NCBI RefSeq assembly: GCF_024648885.1
Contig: NZ_JANBBF010000008.1
Span: 124,001-188,000 of the forward strand
DNA from: Prauserella salsuginis
Lineage (GTDB): Bacteria; Actinomycetota; Actinomycetes; Mycobacteriales; Pseudonocardiaceae
Reading direction: 5' to 3'
Length of the DNA stretch: 64,000 bases
Shown here: positions 45,267-54,592 of the stretch, piece after piece
How the letters are laid out: each line of letters opens with the position of its first letter
Position numbering within the stretch: position 1 is the stretch's first letter
Program-made: the position numbers and the translations under genes
Notes under the pieces: generated by a model
The model's input: only the letters and a program-made list of their open reading frames with translations
The model's database searches: none
What the model was told of the DNA's origin: nothing

Positions 45267-45303
45267 GCCACCACCCTACGGCGCCTCGTGCCACGATCAC
45301 CTC

Positions 45304-45813
45304 ATGGGCGGTGACGAGCGCGTTGCGATCTACGACGCACAGGCACGCGCCGTCGGCGCCACGACCAGGGCCGATGTGCGCAGCCGCGGGCTGTGGCACG
45401 CCGCTGCCGTCGTACTGGTGCGTTCGGGTGACGGTCAGTCCGTGTACCTCCACCGCCGGACAGCCACCAAGGACGTGTACCCGTCCGCACTCGACTGCTG
45501 GGCGGGCGGCGTGGTCGCGGCGGGTGAATCGCCGGACGAGTGCGCGGCGCGCGAACTGGCCGAGGAGCTCGGCATCGGCGGCGTGACGCCGCGGCCGCTG
45601 TTCACGTGGACATTCACCGCCGGCTCCGTGCGCTGCCACAACTTCACCTACGAGGTGCGATGGGACGGCCCCGTGGTGCACCAGCCCGAGGAGGTGGCCG
45701 ACGGCTGGTGGATCCCGCTGCCGCTGCTGCGGCGGCGACTGGCCGACGACGACGGCACGTTCGTGCCCGACGGGCGCCTCGGCGCCCTCGAATGGTTCCG
45801 ACGCTACGGCTGA
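45304..45813 (+). CDS. NUDIX hydrolase
   Basis: A 169-residue pyrophosphohydrolase with a full NUDIX box (GGVVAAGESPDECAARELAEELG) at about residues 61-83; an IDI-like HRRTATKDVYPSALDCWAGG precedes it, and a WWIPL-type stretch follows. This resembles the NUDIX proteins YfcD/IPP-isomerase-like group. Only 37 bp separate its ATG from the dop start on the other strand, so the two promoters are back to back. A weak CACGAT lies 6 nt before the ATG. Confidence 0.88.
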   Translation: MGGDERVAIYDAQARAVGATTRADVRSRGLWHAAAVVLVRSGDGQSVYLHRRTATKDVYPSALDCWAGGVVAAGESPDECAARELAEELGIGGVTPRPLFTWTFTAGSVRCHNFTYEVRWDGPVVHQPEEVADGWWIPLPLLRRRLADDDGTFVPDGRLGALEWFRRYG

Positions 45814-45821
45814 CGGCCGGT

Positions 45822-46496
45822 TCAGGCGTACTTGCCGACGGCGAGCGGCGCAAGACGGTGAATGGCCTCCGTGGCGCTGCCCTGGTCGGCGGCCCGCACC
45901 TCGACGGTCGAGAGCGTGTCCTCGGCCGCGATGACGACGGTGCAGGTCGCCGCCTGGCACCACGCGTGCGTCTCGACGTCTTCCGGGGCACCGCTGACGG
46001 GGAGCTCCTCGCCGCCGCATGCGACCTGCCCCGCCAGCGCGTCGGCGGCCGGCCGGTCCTCGTAGCGCGTCACGAGGTGGTGCAGCGTCGAGCCCGTGGG
46101 GTAACGCCACGCACGCTCCTGGACCTCCGCGGCCCCGGACTGCTGGGCGATCGTCGCGAGACACGTCGGCGCAGCGGGATCCGCGCCCACCGTCGACGGC
46201 GCGATCGGCACGACACCCTCCTCCCGGACGTCCTCGGCGGTGAGGAGGACACGCTGGCCGGCGGGTTGCTCGGGGCCCGCGTCCGCGCTCCCTTCGCCCT
46301 GCCGCGTCGCCTCGTCCTGGGAATCGCCGTCGGACCGCGGCGCCGCTTCGGCGTCGTCGGAGCGCTCACCCGTCGCGGGCCTGTCGTCGTAGTACGTGTC
46401 CAGGTCGTTCTCGCGGTCGGCGCAACCGGCCACGACCGTCAGCAGCGTGATCGCCACGGGCAGACCGGCCATGGTGGTCGTTCGTGCGCGTCGCAC
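45822..46496 (-). CDS. Secreted lipoprotein, sensor-like
   Basis: A 224-residue lipoprotein: signal peptide with lipobox VVAGC (C25), a charged Asp/Glu/Ser linker (26-85), then a globular domain of about 135 residues with cysteines in TCLATIA, VACGGEEL and HAWCQAATCTVV that probably pair. It resembles the extracellular sensor domains (PknH-like) of actinobacterial envelope proteins, though identity is weak. It is convergent with the NUDIX gene and separated from the AKR gene by 48 bp. Confidence 0.7.
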   Translation of the reverse strand: MRRARTTTMAGLPVAITLLTVVAGCADRENDLDTYYDDRPATGERSDDAEAAPRSDGDSQDEATRQGEGSADAGPEQPAGQRVLLTAEDVREEGVVPIAPSTVGADPAAPTCLATIAQQSGAAEVQERAWRYPTGSTLHHLVTRYEDRPAADALAGQVACGGEELPVSGAPEDVETHAWCQAATCTVVIAAEDTLSTVEVRAADQGSATEAIHRLAPLAVGKYA

Positions 46497-46544
46497 CTGT
46501 GTCTCGTCCTCTCCGACTCGCTCACTGGGCGCTCGCGACAGTAG

Positions 46545-47483
46545 TCACTCCCACACGAGCTGCGACCGGCGGGCCCAGTATTCACGCGGGTTCTCGCGCA
46601 GCTCGGCGAGGTTCTCCAGGTCATCGTCATTCAGCCGCAGGGCGGCTGCCGCCAGGTTCGTGTCGAGCTGCGTGACCCCGGCCGGGCCGAGCAGCACGAC
46701 GTCGGCCCAGTCCTCGGCATACGCCGCCGCGAGCGCCACGACGTCCGGCGTCGTGCCGTGGGCCCGCGCGATGTCGGCGACGACGTCCGGCGGGTCGACG
46801 GCGAGTCTGCCGTTGGCCAGCGTCTCCTTCAGTTGGACCAACACCCCTGCCCGGTGCGCCTCGGCCAGCGCCAGCCCGGCCGACGATTCGAGCACGTTCC
46901 ACGTCGACTGCACGGCCGTGAACAGGTGCCTGCCGTCCACGGTCAGTTCCAGCGCCCGCCGGATCGTGTCGGCCTGCGCAGGCCCCGACGTCGAAAACCC
47001 CACCCGCACCCCGGTGTCGACGAGTTCGGCGAGCGCCACCTGCAGTTCCCGGTCGTCGAACAGTGCGCTGTCGGGGGTCAGCGAATGCACCTGGTAGAGC
47101 GCCGGCGCGGTGGGCAGCGTGTCTCGGGTCTCGGCCCACTGCTGCCGGAACCGCGCGAGCGAGTGCTCCTTGACCTCGTGGACCGGGGCGTCCGTCCGCC
47201 AGTCGCCGACGTAGGCGTATCCCCACTTGCTGGACACCGTTACGTCGGAGCGCCCCCTGTCGGACAGCCACGCGGCGAGGAACTCCTCCGCCCTGCCGTA
47301 GGAGCGCGCGACGTCGACCCGGCGGACCCCCGCGTCGTAGGCGCGGTCGAGCACGGCGAAGGTCGCGTCGCGCATCGCGGCGACCGTGCGATCCGCGGGC
47401 AGTTCGGATTCCCGGCCGAGGTTGATGTACGCGGGCCGCCCCAACGAGGCGAGACCCACCGCCGTCCGTGCGATGTTGTCCAT
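46545..47483 (-). CDS. Aldo/keto reductase
   Basis: A 312-residue TIM-barrel NADPH-dependent oxidoreductase. The catalytic tetrad is visible: D57, Y62 (VDVARSYGRAE), K86 (SSKWGY) and H133 (YQVHS). The ATG at 47483 lies 7 nt after TACCGT (47491-47496, minus), which favours it over the GTG three codons upstream. Its promoter region contains one of two identical 18-bp sites (47534-47551) that also mark the promoter of the small HTH gene upstream; the reductase is probably controlled by that protein. Substrate unknown. Confidence 0.85.
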   Translation of the reverse strand: MDNIARTAVGLASLGRPAYINLGRESELPADRTVAAMRDATFAVLDRAYDAGVRRVDVARSYGRAEEFLAAWLSDRGRSDVTVSSKWGYAYVGDWRTDAPVHEVKEHSLARFRQQWAETRDTLPTAPALYQVHSLTPDSALFDDRELQVALAELVDTGVRVGFSTSGPAQADTIRRALELTVDGRHLFTAVQSTWNVLESSAGLALAEAHRAGVLVQLKETLANGRLAVDPPDVVADIARAHGTTPDVVALAAAYAEDWADVVLLGPAGVTQLDTNLAAAALRLNDDDLENLAELRENPREYWARRSQLVWE

Positions 47484-47533
47484 GACGGGCACGGTAGCGG
47501 GCGCGTGCGAGGAGGGCCGCTACCGTGCCCGTC

Positions 47534-47551
47534 CGTATAGGTCATTATACA
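47534..47551. promoter_or_regulatory. 18-bp operator candidate, copy 1
   Basis: CGTATAGGTCATTATACA, with GTATA/TATAC arms. It lies about 60 bp upstream of the reductase start and overlaps the last codon and stop of the HTH gene. It is identical to the copy at 47944-47961. Confidence 0.65.
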
Positions 47552-47934
47552 GTTGGTTCGCTCGCACGCCGCCGCATCAGCTCGAGGAACTGATCGGCCG
47601 ACAGCACCTCGCGATGCAGCTTCTCCAATCGCGCCGCCGGTGCGCGGACGTACCCCTTGCCGAACACCGGCGCGATCTGCCGCAGACTGGCACCGGCCTC
47701 ACGAGCCGCGAGCAGTGTCCAGTCCGACGCGTTCGCACACGCCGTCGACGCCTGTCGCAACTCCCCGAGCAGCGCGATCAGCTCCTCGGCCGCCAACTCC
47801 CCTGCGGCCACGGCCTCCGCGGTTTCCTCGAGCCACGCGAGCACCGCAGCGGCCGTAATGGGAGCGGCTACGTGGCGCTCCCCTGCTTCCGTCAGCGGGT
47901 CCGGCGGATCAACGGGAGGCATCTCGTCACTCAT
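47545..47934 (-). CDS. Small predicted helix-turn-helix protein
   Basis: A 129-residue protein I cannot assign to a named family. It has an acidic Pro-rich start (1-24), helices rich in Ala/Glu/Leu (27-66), and a region WTLLAAREAGASLRQIAPVF (72-91) that has the spacing of a helix-turn-helix, then a basic helix (101-109). The ATG at 47934 is 7 nt after TACGAT (47942-47947, minus). An identical 18-bp site lies in its own promoter and in that of the downstream reductase, so it may repress itself and regulate the reductase. Low-AT neighbours make the AT-rich sites stand out. Confidence 0.65.
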   Translation of the reverse strand: MSDEMPPVDPPDPLTEAGERHVAAPITAAAVLAWLEETAEAVAAGELAAEELIALLGELRQASTACANASDWTLLAAREAGASLRQIAPVFGKGYVRAPAARLEKLHREVLSADQFLELMRRRASEPTV

Positions 47935-47943
47935 AGGCCGGAT

Positions 47944-47961
47944 CGTATAGGTCATTATACA
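47944..47961. promoter_or_regulatory. 18-bp operator candidate, copy 2
   Basis: The same CGTATAGGTCATTATACA, overlapping the -10 region of the HTH gene; its centre is about 18 bp upstream of the expected transcription start, a repressor position. Confidence 0.65.
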
Positions 47962-48003
47962 ATCCGGGTGCTGCGACATGCCCGAGAACGACATGTCCGA
48001 GAA

Positions 48004-48050
48004 CGTGCGAACGGCCCGCCCCGACATCGCCGGAGCGGGCCGTTCGCACG
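48004..48050. terminator. 16-bp perfect hairpin after mpa
   Basis: CGTGCGAACGGCCCGC (48004-48019) pairs perfectly with 48035-48050 around a 15-nt loop. It lies 40 bp after the mpa stop, separating mpa from the HTH/reductase genes. Confidence 0.85.
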
Positions 48051-48090
48051 TATCCGCTACAACACCGCGTCTGTCACGACAACGAGGCCG

Positions 48091-49905
48091 TCACAGGTAC
48101 TGGCCGGTGTTGGTCGCTGTGTCGATCACCCTGCCGGAGTCCTGATTCTTGCCGGTGACGAGCGTGCGGATGTAGACGATCCGCTCCCCCTTCTTGCCGG
48201 AGATCCGGGCCCAGTCGTCCGGGTTGGTCGTGTTCGGCAGGTCCTCGTTCTCCGCGAACTCGTCCACGATCGCGTCCAGCAGATGCTGCACCCGGAGACC
48301 CGACTGATCGGTCTCCAGCACCGACTTGATCGCGGCCTTCTTCGCCCGGTCCACGATGTTCTGAATCATCGCGCCCGAGTTGAAGTCGCGGAAGTAGAGC
48401 ACCTCCTTGTCCCCGTTGGCGTAGGTCACCTCCAGGAACCGGTTCTCGTCGGACTCCTCGTACATCCGCTCGACGGTGTGCTGGATCATCGCATCCAACG
48501 TGGCCTGCGAGTCACCGGCGAACTCGAGCAGATCGTCGGCGTGGATCGGGAGATCCGCCGTCAGGTACTTCGAGAAGATGTCCTTCGCGCCCTCGGCGTC
48601 CGGCCGCTCGATCTTGATCTTCACGTCGAGCCTGCCGGGACGCAGGATCGCCGGGTCGATCATGTCCTCACGGTTCGAGGCACCGATGACGATGACGTTC
48701 TCGAGCCCTTCGACGCCGTCGATCTCCGCCAGCAACTGCGGCACGATCGTCGTCTCGACGTCCGACGACACTCCGCTGCCACGGGTGCGGAAGATCGACT
48801 CCATCTCGTCGAAGAAGACGATGACCGGCGTTCCCTCGGACGCCTTCTCCCGAGCCCGCTGGAAGATCATCCGGATGTGCCGCTCGGTCTCGCCGACGAA
48901 CTTGTTCAGCAGCTCGGGGCCCTTGACGTTCAGGAAGTACGACTTCGCATCGGCCGCGTCACCGGACACCTTCTTGGCCAGCGAATTCGCCACCGCCTTG
49001 GCGATCAGCGTCTTACCGCACCCGGGCGGGCCGTACAGCAGGACACCCTTCGGCGGCTGCAGTTGGTACTGCCGGAACAGATCCGCGTGCAGGAACGGGA
49101 GCTCGACGGCGTCCCGGATCTGCTCGATCTGCCCGAAGAGGCCGCCGATGTCCTCGTACGCGACGTCCGGCACCTCCTCCAGCACGAGGTCCTCGACCTC
49201 CGCCTTGGGCACCCGCTCGTAGGCGTACCCGGCCTTGGAGTCGACCAGCACCGAGTCCCCGGACTTCAGTTCCTCCGCCGCGAGGGGGTCCGAGAGCCAC
49301 ACGACACGTTCCTCGTCGGCGTGCCCGACGATGAGACCGCGGGCGCTGCCGCCCTCGGTCTCCGGGGAGAGCACCTCACGCAACGTGCACACCTCGCCGG
49401 TGCGCTCGAAGCCTCCGCTCTCGACGACCGTGAGTGCCTCGTTCAACCGCAGGGTCTGCCCGCGTTGCAACGACTCGACCTCGACGTTCGGCGACACGGC
49501 GACGCGCATCTTCCTGCCGGACGTGAACACGTCCACCGTGTTGTCCTCGTAGGCCTCGACAAAGACGCCGTACCCGCTCGGCGGCTGCGCGAGCCGGTCG
49601 ACCTCCTCGCGGAGCGTCAGCAGCTGGCTCCGGGCCTCACGCAACGTTTCGACGAGCTTCTCGTTCCGCTCGGTGAGCTGTTCGACGCGCTCGGTCGCCT
49701 CGGCGAGGCGTTGCTCGAGAACGCGGTTCTGCCGCGGCGAGTCGGTCAGTTTCCGGCGCAGCAGTGCGACTTCTTCTTCCAGCTGCCGGATCTGGCTCGC
49801 CTCGTCGCCGGCGGGGGTTTCCGCGGGAGACCCCGCGCTGGTCGCTCCGTTCGGTTCTGAAGAGTCGGCCTCCTCGTGCCGACCACCGGGAAGGTCGTGT
49901 TGCAT
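48091..49905 (-). CDS. mpa: Proteasomal AAA ATPase Mpa/ARC
   Basis: The 604-residue hexameric unfoldase that feeds pupylated proteins to the 20S core. Coiled coil at about 36-106 (Pup binding), double OB domain (110-240), AAA domain with GPPGCGKT (292-299), FFDEMESIF and arginine-finger region, and the GQYL end that docks into the alpha ring. The ATG at 49905 is chosen for GAGGAGGTG nine bases upstream; further open frame upstream is not conserved. It is split from dop by the four-gene insertion described above. Confidence 0.97.
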   Translation of the reverse strand: MQHDLPGGRHEEADSSEPNGATSAGSPAETPAGDEASQIRQLEEEVALLRRKLTDSPRQNRVLEQRLAEATERVEQLTERNEKLVETLREARSQLLTLREEVDRLAQPPSGYGVFVEAYEDNTVDVFTSGRKMRVAVSPNVEVESLQRGQTLRLNEALTVVESGGFERTGEVCTLREVLSPETEGGSARGLIVGHADEERVVWLSDPLAAEELKSGDSVLVDSKAGYAYERVPKAEVEDLVLEEVPDVAYEDIGGLFGQIEQIRDAVELPFLHADLFRQYQLQPPKGVLLYGPPGCGKTLIAKAVANSLAKKVSGDAADAKSYFLNVKGPELLNKFVGETERHIRMIFQRAREKASEGTPVIVFFDEMESIFRTRGSGVSSDVETTIVPQLLAEIDGVEGLENVIVIGASNREDMIDPAILRPGRLDVKIKIERPDAEGAKDIFSKYLTADLPIHADDLLEFAGDSQATLDAMIQHTVERMYEESDENRFLEVTYANGDKEVLYFRDFNSGAMIQNIVDRAKKAAIKSVLETDQSGLRVQHLLDAIVDEFAENEDLPNTTNPDDWARISGKKGERIVYIRTLVTGKNQDSGRVIDTATNTGQYL

Positions 49906-50480
49906 TTCGGCACCTCCTCGGAATGCATGTGCTTCCACGGTACCGGCGATCACCGACAAGAAAAGCCTTCGGCACGTTACGGAATCGGTGCGTCGCGCGG
50001 GCCCGACCGACTACCCACAGCTCCGTGCAGGGATGCAGAACTCCGCCGCACTGCGCATTTTCCACCGAACGGCCGCACAGCCCGCGCGCGTCGCGATCCG
50101 GCCGGACTCCCTGACGTGGACCGGACAACCGCAGCACCGCGCCACCGCCGCCCGGGCCGCGATCGACGGGCACCACGGGGCGGCGGGCCCACATCGCCGC
50201 AGCTCACCGCGTCCACGAGACCGGTACCGCCCACTGCGGGTCAGTACCGCCCGTGCCGGCACGCCGCCGCCGGTCGTACTCGACGGCGCCCGCGGTGTGA
50301 ACACGACACGGCCGCGAGACCCGGCGGAGCCGTCCTCGCCCGACCGGTGCGGCCGAGGTCACGGCCGACATCGATGTGACCGACCGTGGTACACGGGTGG
50401 ATGAGCGGCCGGAATCTGCGCGGATACGATCAGGTCCCACTGAGGGGGCCACAGTTCGCGCCGATGGTAAGGGGACCCGC
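49906..50480. other. 575-bp region without a convincing gene
   Basis: No reading frame here has both a plausible start and family-like sequence. It must hold the mpa promoter (minus) and that of the gene at 50481. TACGAT at 50425-50430 is a possible -10 box for the latter, about 50 bp before the start. No repeat or clear structured RNA was seen by eye. Confidence 0.5.
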
Positions 50481-51242
50481 ATGACCTATCCGCCACAGCA
50501 ACCCGGTCAGCCGGGCCAGCCGGACCCGTACGGCCAGCAGCCCGGCCAGTACGGGCAACCCGGACCTCAGCAGTACGGGCAACAACCGCCCCACCCCGGC
50601 CCGTACGGTCAGCAGGACCCCTACGGTCAGCAGCCCTATGGTCAGCCCTACGGCGGCCAGCAGTTCGGGCAACAGCCCTACGGCGCCCACCCCGGCGGTC
50701 CGGGAGGCCCCGGCGGTGAACCGCCCAAGAAGAAGACCGGCCTCATCGTCGGCATCTCCCTCGGCGGCGTCGTCCTGCTCGCAGGCGTGTTCGCCTTCCT
50801 CGCGTGGGTCGCGCCCGGATTCCTGCTCGACGACGAGGACGACTCGGGCGACAGCGGCCAGAACGCCTCGCCCGCGACGAGCCAGTCCAGCGAGCCGACC
50901 ACCTCCGAGTCGCAGGCCTCACCCGAGACCAGCGAGAGCGCGCCGAGCGACCAGCGCGCGCCCGGGGCGCAGGGCACCCCCGAGGCCACCGCCGAGGCCA
51001 TCGTGGCGGGCTTCAACTCGGGCGACCGGCAGGCCGTCGCCGACACGATCTGCCTGAGCAACCCGCAGGAGGTGCCCGCGATCCCCGACAACGTGTCCAT
51101 CAGGATCGCCGGTTCCGCCGAGGTCACGGGCGACGCCGCGAAGGTCCCTGCACAGAACACCGCCCAGGACCGGGACTACTACATCGTCCTCAAGAACGAG
51201 GGCGGCGGCTGGTGCTACATGGGTGACCAGCTCACGTCCTGA
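50481..51242 (+). CDS. Pro/Gln/Tyr-rich single-pass membrane protein
   Basis: A 253-residue protein with a cytoplasmic low-complexity region rich in Gly-Gln, Gln-Tyr-Gly and Pro (1-84), one membrane helix (about 88-110), an acidic Ser/Glu/Thr linker (115-170), and an external domain of about 80 residues with two cysteines (TICLSNPQ and GWCYMGD). The external part resembles small DUF4878/NTF2-like modules. The layout repeats that of the DUF4333 protein at 29595 but the external domain differs. AAGGGG precedes the ATG. Function unknown. Confidence 0.75.
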   Translation: MTYPPQQPGQPGQPDPYGQQPGQYGQPGPQQYGQQPPHPGPYGQQDPYGQQPYGQPYGGQQFGQQPYGAHPGGPGGPGGEPPKKKTGLIVGISLGGVVLLAGVFAFLAWVAPGFLLDDEDDSGDSGQNASPATSQSSEPTTSESQASPETSESAPSDQRAPGAQGTPEATAEAIVAGFNSGDRQAVADTICLSNPQEVPAIPDNVSIRIAGSAEVTGDAAKVPAQNTAQDRDYYIVLKNEGGGWCYMGDQLTS

Positions 51243-51269
51243 GCGAGGCCTCCACGAGGTTCCCGATCG

Positions 51270-51313
51270 CGTTCGTGCCAGGGCACCGGCCACGGCCGTC
51301 CCCGGCACGAACG
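51270..51313. terminator. Convergent hairpin
   Basis: CGTTCGTGCC (51270-51279) pairs with GGCACGAACG (51304-51313), a 10-bp stem between the gene ending at 51242 and trmI. Confidence 0.6.
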
Positions 51314-51341
51314 TCGGCGGGCCCGCCCGGGCCGTGCCCGG

Positions 51342-52238
<897 letters not shown>

Positions 52239-53381
52239 TCAGCGGGTGCGGCGGCCCCCGGACAACGCCGCGCGCAGATCGTCACGGTGCAACACGCCCG
52301 CGGGCCTGCCCTCGTCGTCGACCACGAGGAACTGCCACGCGGCGACCTCCGCAACCCGTTCGATCACGGCGTCGCCCGCCTCGGATTCGAGCAGCACGGT
52401 CTCCGCGCGGATCGGCTCGGCCGCCAGTTCGGCGGGCGCACGCGGTGATTCGGCCGCGAGCTGCTCGGCCGCGGCCTCGTCGAGCAGTCCCGCCGCGACC
52501 CCGTCGGCTCGCACGAGCACCACTCCCCTGCCCGCCGACGCCGACAGCGCCGATTCCACCGGACTCTCGGCCGGCAGCTGCAGCACCGGCCGTGTCAGAT
52601 CCCCCAGCACGAGGCCGGCGGGCCAGCTGCGCCGCTGTTCGGCGGCCATCTCACCGGTGGCGCCGGTGACGACGAACCACGCCGTCACCACACAGACCCC
52701 GAGCCGCAGCCAGCGGTCGTCGCTGCCCTCCGCGAGGCCCCACAGCGCCCACACCAGCAGAGCCAACGCGACCAGACCGCCGCCGAACACGGCCGCACGC
52801 GTGCCCGACGCACGGTTGCCCGTGAGCGACCACACCCCGGCCCGGAGCATGCGCCCGCCGTCGAGGGGCAGGCCCGGCAACAGGTTGAACACACCGACCG
52901 CCAGGTTGGCCACCGCACACTGGGCGACGAGCAGCCACACCGCGCCGCCCGGCGGAACCGCCACCAGCAGGAGTCCGCAGAACACCGCGAGCAGCACCGA
53001 CACGATCGGGCCCGCCGCCGCGACCAGCCCCTCCTGTTTCGGCTTGTCCGGGCTGCGCGCCACCTCGGACAGGCCGCCGAGCAGGAACAGTCGCAGCCTG
53101 CGCACGGGTATCCCCAGACGCAGTGCGACGAGGACGTGGCCGAGCTCGTGGGCCAGCACCGACAGCCCCAGCAGCACCGCGAATGCGCCGGCCAGCGCCC
53201 ACGACACGCCCGGACCCGCGCCCGGCAGCAACCTGCCCACCAGCGGGCTGTACAGCACGACGATGAGCAGCGACCCGACCCACCAGGAGGGGGAGAGCAG
53301 CACGGGCACCCCGTCGACGCGGAACAGCAGCAGTCCGCCGTCGGTGACGGTCCCGCGCCGGGACCGGCTCGTCGTGTTCAC
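52239..53381 (-). CDS. Site-2 protease-like M50 metalloprotease
   Basis: A 380-residue membrane protease: HELGH zinc motif (78-82), LLPGLPLDGGRM with the third ligand D174, about six helices, then a cytoplasmic carboxy-terminal region (about 255-380) with two CBS-like halves including VVDDEGRPAGVLHRDDL. CBS domains usually bind adenine nucleotides, so proteolysis may respond to energy state. The GTG at 53381 is 6 nt after TACCCT (53388-53393, minus). Candidate substrates are membrane-bound anti-sigma factors. Confidence 0.87.
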   Translation of the reverse strand: MNTTSRSRRGTVTDGGLLLFRVDGVPVLLSPSWWVGSLLIVVLYSPLVGRLLPGAGPGVSWALAGAFAVLLGLSVLAHELGHVLVALRLGIPVRRLRLFLLGGLSEVARSPDKPKQEGLVAAAGPIVSVLLAVFCGLLLVAVPPGGAVWLLVAQCAVANLAVGVFNLLPGLPLDGGRMLRAGVWSLTGNRASGTRAAVFGGGLVALALLVWALWGLAEGSDDRWLRLGVCVVTAWFVVTGATGEMAAEQRRSWPAGLVLGDLTRPVLQLPAESPVESALSASAGRGVVLVRADGVAAGLLDEAAAEQLAAESPRAPAELAAEPIRAETVLLESEAGDAVIERVAEVAAWQFLVVDDEGRPAGVLHRDDLRAALSGGRRTR

Positions 53382-53512
53382 GAGGCGAGGGTAGAACGCG
53401 CCGTGTACGAGCACCGTTACCGCCGCGCCCGGCTCCGCATCGTTCCCCCGACCTGCGCCGCGCCGGTAGCCGTGATCGGTTCCTGTCGGCAGCGCTCGTT
53501 AGGGTGCCGGGC

Positions 53513-53536
53513 ATGACCGAGGGCACGCATGACTGA
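53513..53536 (+). CDS. Possible seven-residue leader ORF before the RecB-like gene
   Basis: An ATG at 53513 lies 7 nt after TAGGGT (53500-53505), the leaderless layout used by many genes here. It would encode MTEGTHD and stops at 53534-53536, inside the start of the next gene (ATG at 53529). GAGGG within it is a suitable ribosome binding site for that ATG. It may act by translational coupling, or may be chance. Confidence 0.35.
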   Translation: MTEGTHD

Positions 53537-54479
53537 CACGACGGCCTCCGCCACGCCCACCGACACCGCGCCCACCGACACCACGCAGCCCACCGACACC
53601 GCGCAGCCCGCCGGTGACTCCGGAGCGCCACGCCGGCGGCCCGCGCTCTCGCCGTCGCGCGCGGGCGATTTCAAGCAGTGCCCACTGCTCTACCGGTTCC
53701 GGGCGATCGACCGGATTCCCGAGCCACCCACGAAGGCTCAGGTCCGCGGCACGCTCGTGCACTCGGTGTTGGAGCGGCTGTTCGCACTCCCCCGCGGCGA
53801 CCGCAGCCCCGAGCGCGCGCACGAGCTGCTCGCGCCGACGTGGGAGGAGCTCTCCCAGCAGAGCCCCGAGTGGGCGGAGCTGTTCGCCGAGGACGAAACG
53901 GGCCCGGACGGTCACGCGGCCGGGTGGCTCGACGGTGCCGGCAAGCTGCTCGACGCGTACTTCGGCCTCGAGGACCCGAACCGCCTCGAACCGGAGGCAT
54001 GCGAGCTGCACGTCGAAACCGAGCTCGGCTCGGGCGTGCGGCTGCGCGGCTACGTCGACCGCCTGGACGTCGCGCCGACCGGTGAGATCCGGGTCGTCGA
54101 TTACAAGACGGGCGCCGCGCCCCGCGCGATCGGCGAGGCCAAGGCGCTGTTCCAGATGAAGTTCTACGCCGTGGTGCTGTGGCGCACCCGCGGCGTCGTG
54201 CCCCGGCAACTCAAGCTGATGTACCTGCGCGACGGGCAGGACCTGGCCTACACCCCCGACGAGGACGAACTGGCGCGGTTCGAGCGCACGCTCGAGGCGA
54301 TCTGGTCGGCCATCCTCGCCGCGGGCAGGACCGGCGATTTCCGTCCCAGCCCGAGCAAGCTGTGCGACTGGTGCGCCCACCAGTCGTTGTGCCCGGCGTT
54401 CGGTGGCACGCCGCCCGAGTACCCCGGCTGGCCCGAGCCGACCGGCGGCGAGGAGTCCGCGCTCGACCGCGCGGATTGA
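53529..54479 (+). CDS. RecB-family PD-(D/E)XK nuclease with Fe-S cysteines
   Basis: A 316-residue nuclease. The nuclease motif is RGYVDRLDVAPTGEIRVVDYKTG; the pattern C51 plus C279, C282, C288 (CDWCAHQSLC) matches the 4Fe-4S staple of AddB/Cas4-type nucleases. The first 30 residues are a Thr/Asp/Pro repeat. Orthologue of M. tuberculosis Rv2119 by position. It is probably a DNA repair or end-processing enzyme. It is divergent from the site-2 protease. Confidence 0.9.
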   Translation: MTDTTASATPTDTAPTDTTQPTDTAQPAGDSGAPRRRPALSPSRAGDFKQCPLLYRFRAIDRIPEPPTKAQVRGTLVHSVLERLFALPRGDRSPERAHELLAPTWEELSQQSPEWAELFAEDETGPDGHAAGWLDGAGKLLDAYFGLEDPNRLEPEACELHVETELGSGVRLRGYVDRLDVAPTGEIRVVDYKTGAAPRAIGEAKALFQMKFYAVVLWRTRGVVPRQLKLMYLRDGQDLAYTPDEDELARFERTLEAIWSAILAAGRTGDFRPSPSKLCDWCAHQSLCPAFGGTPPEYPGWPEPTGGEESALDRAD

Positions 54480-54592
54480 CCCCGTCGCGAGCCGTGACAG
54501 GATCGACCGGCACGCCGGGCGCGATCAGCGCCGCACGCGAGTGCTGATCGACTAGTCTGTTCCCGGCAATCGAGATCCAGGAGCGGCGCACA

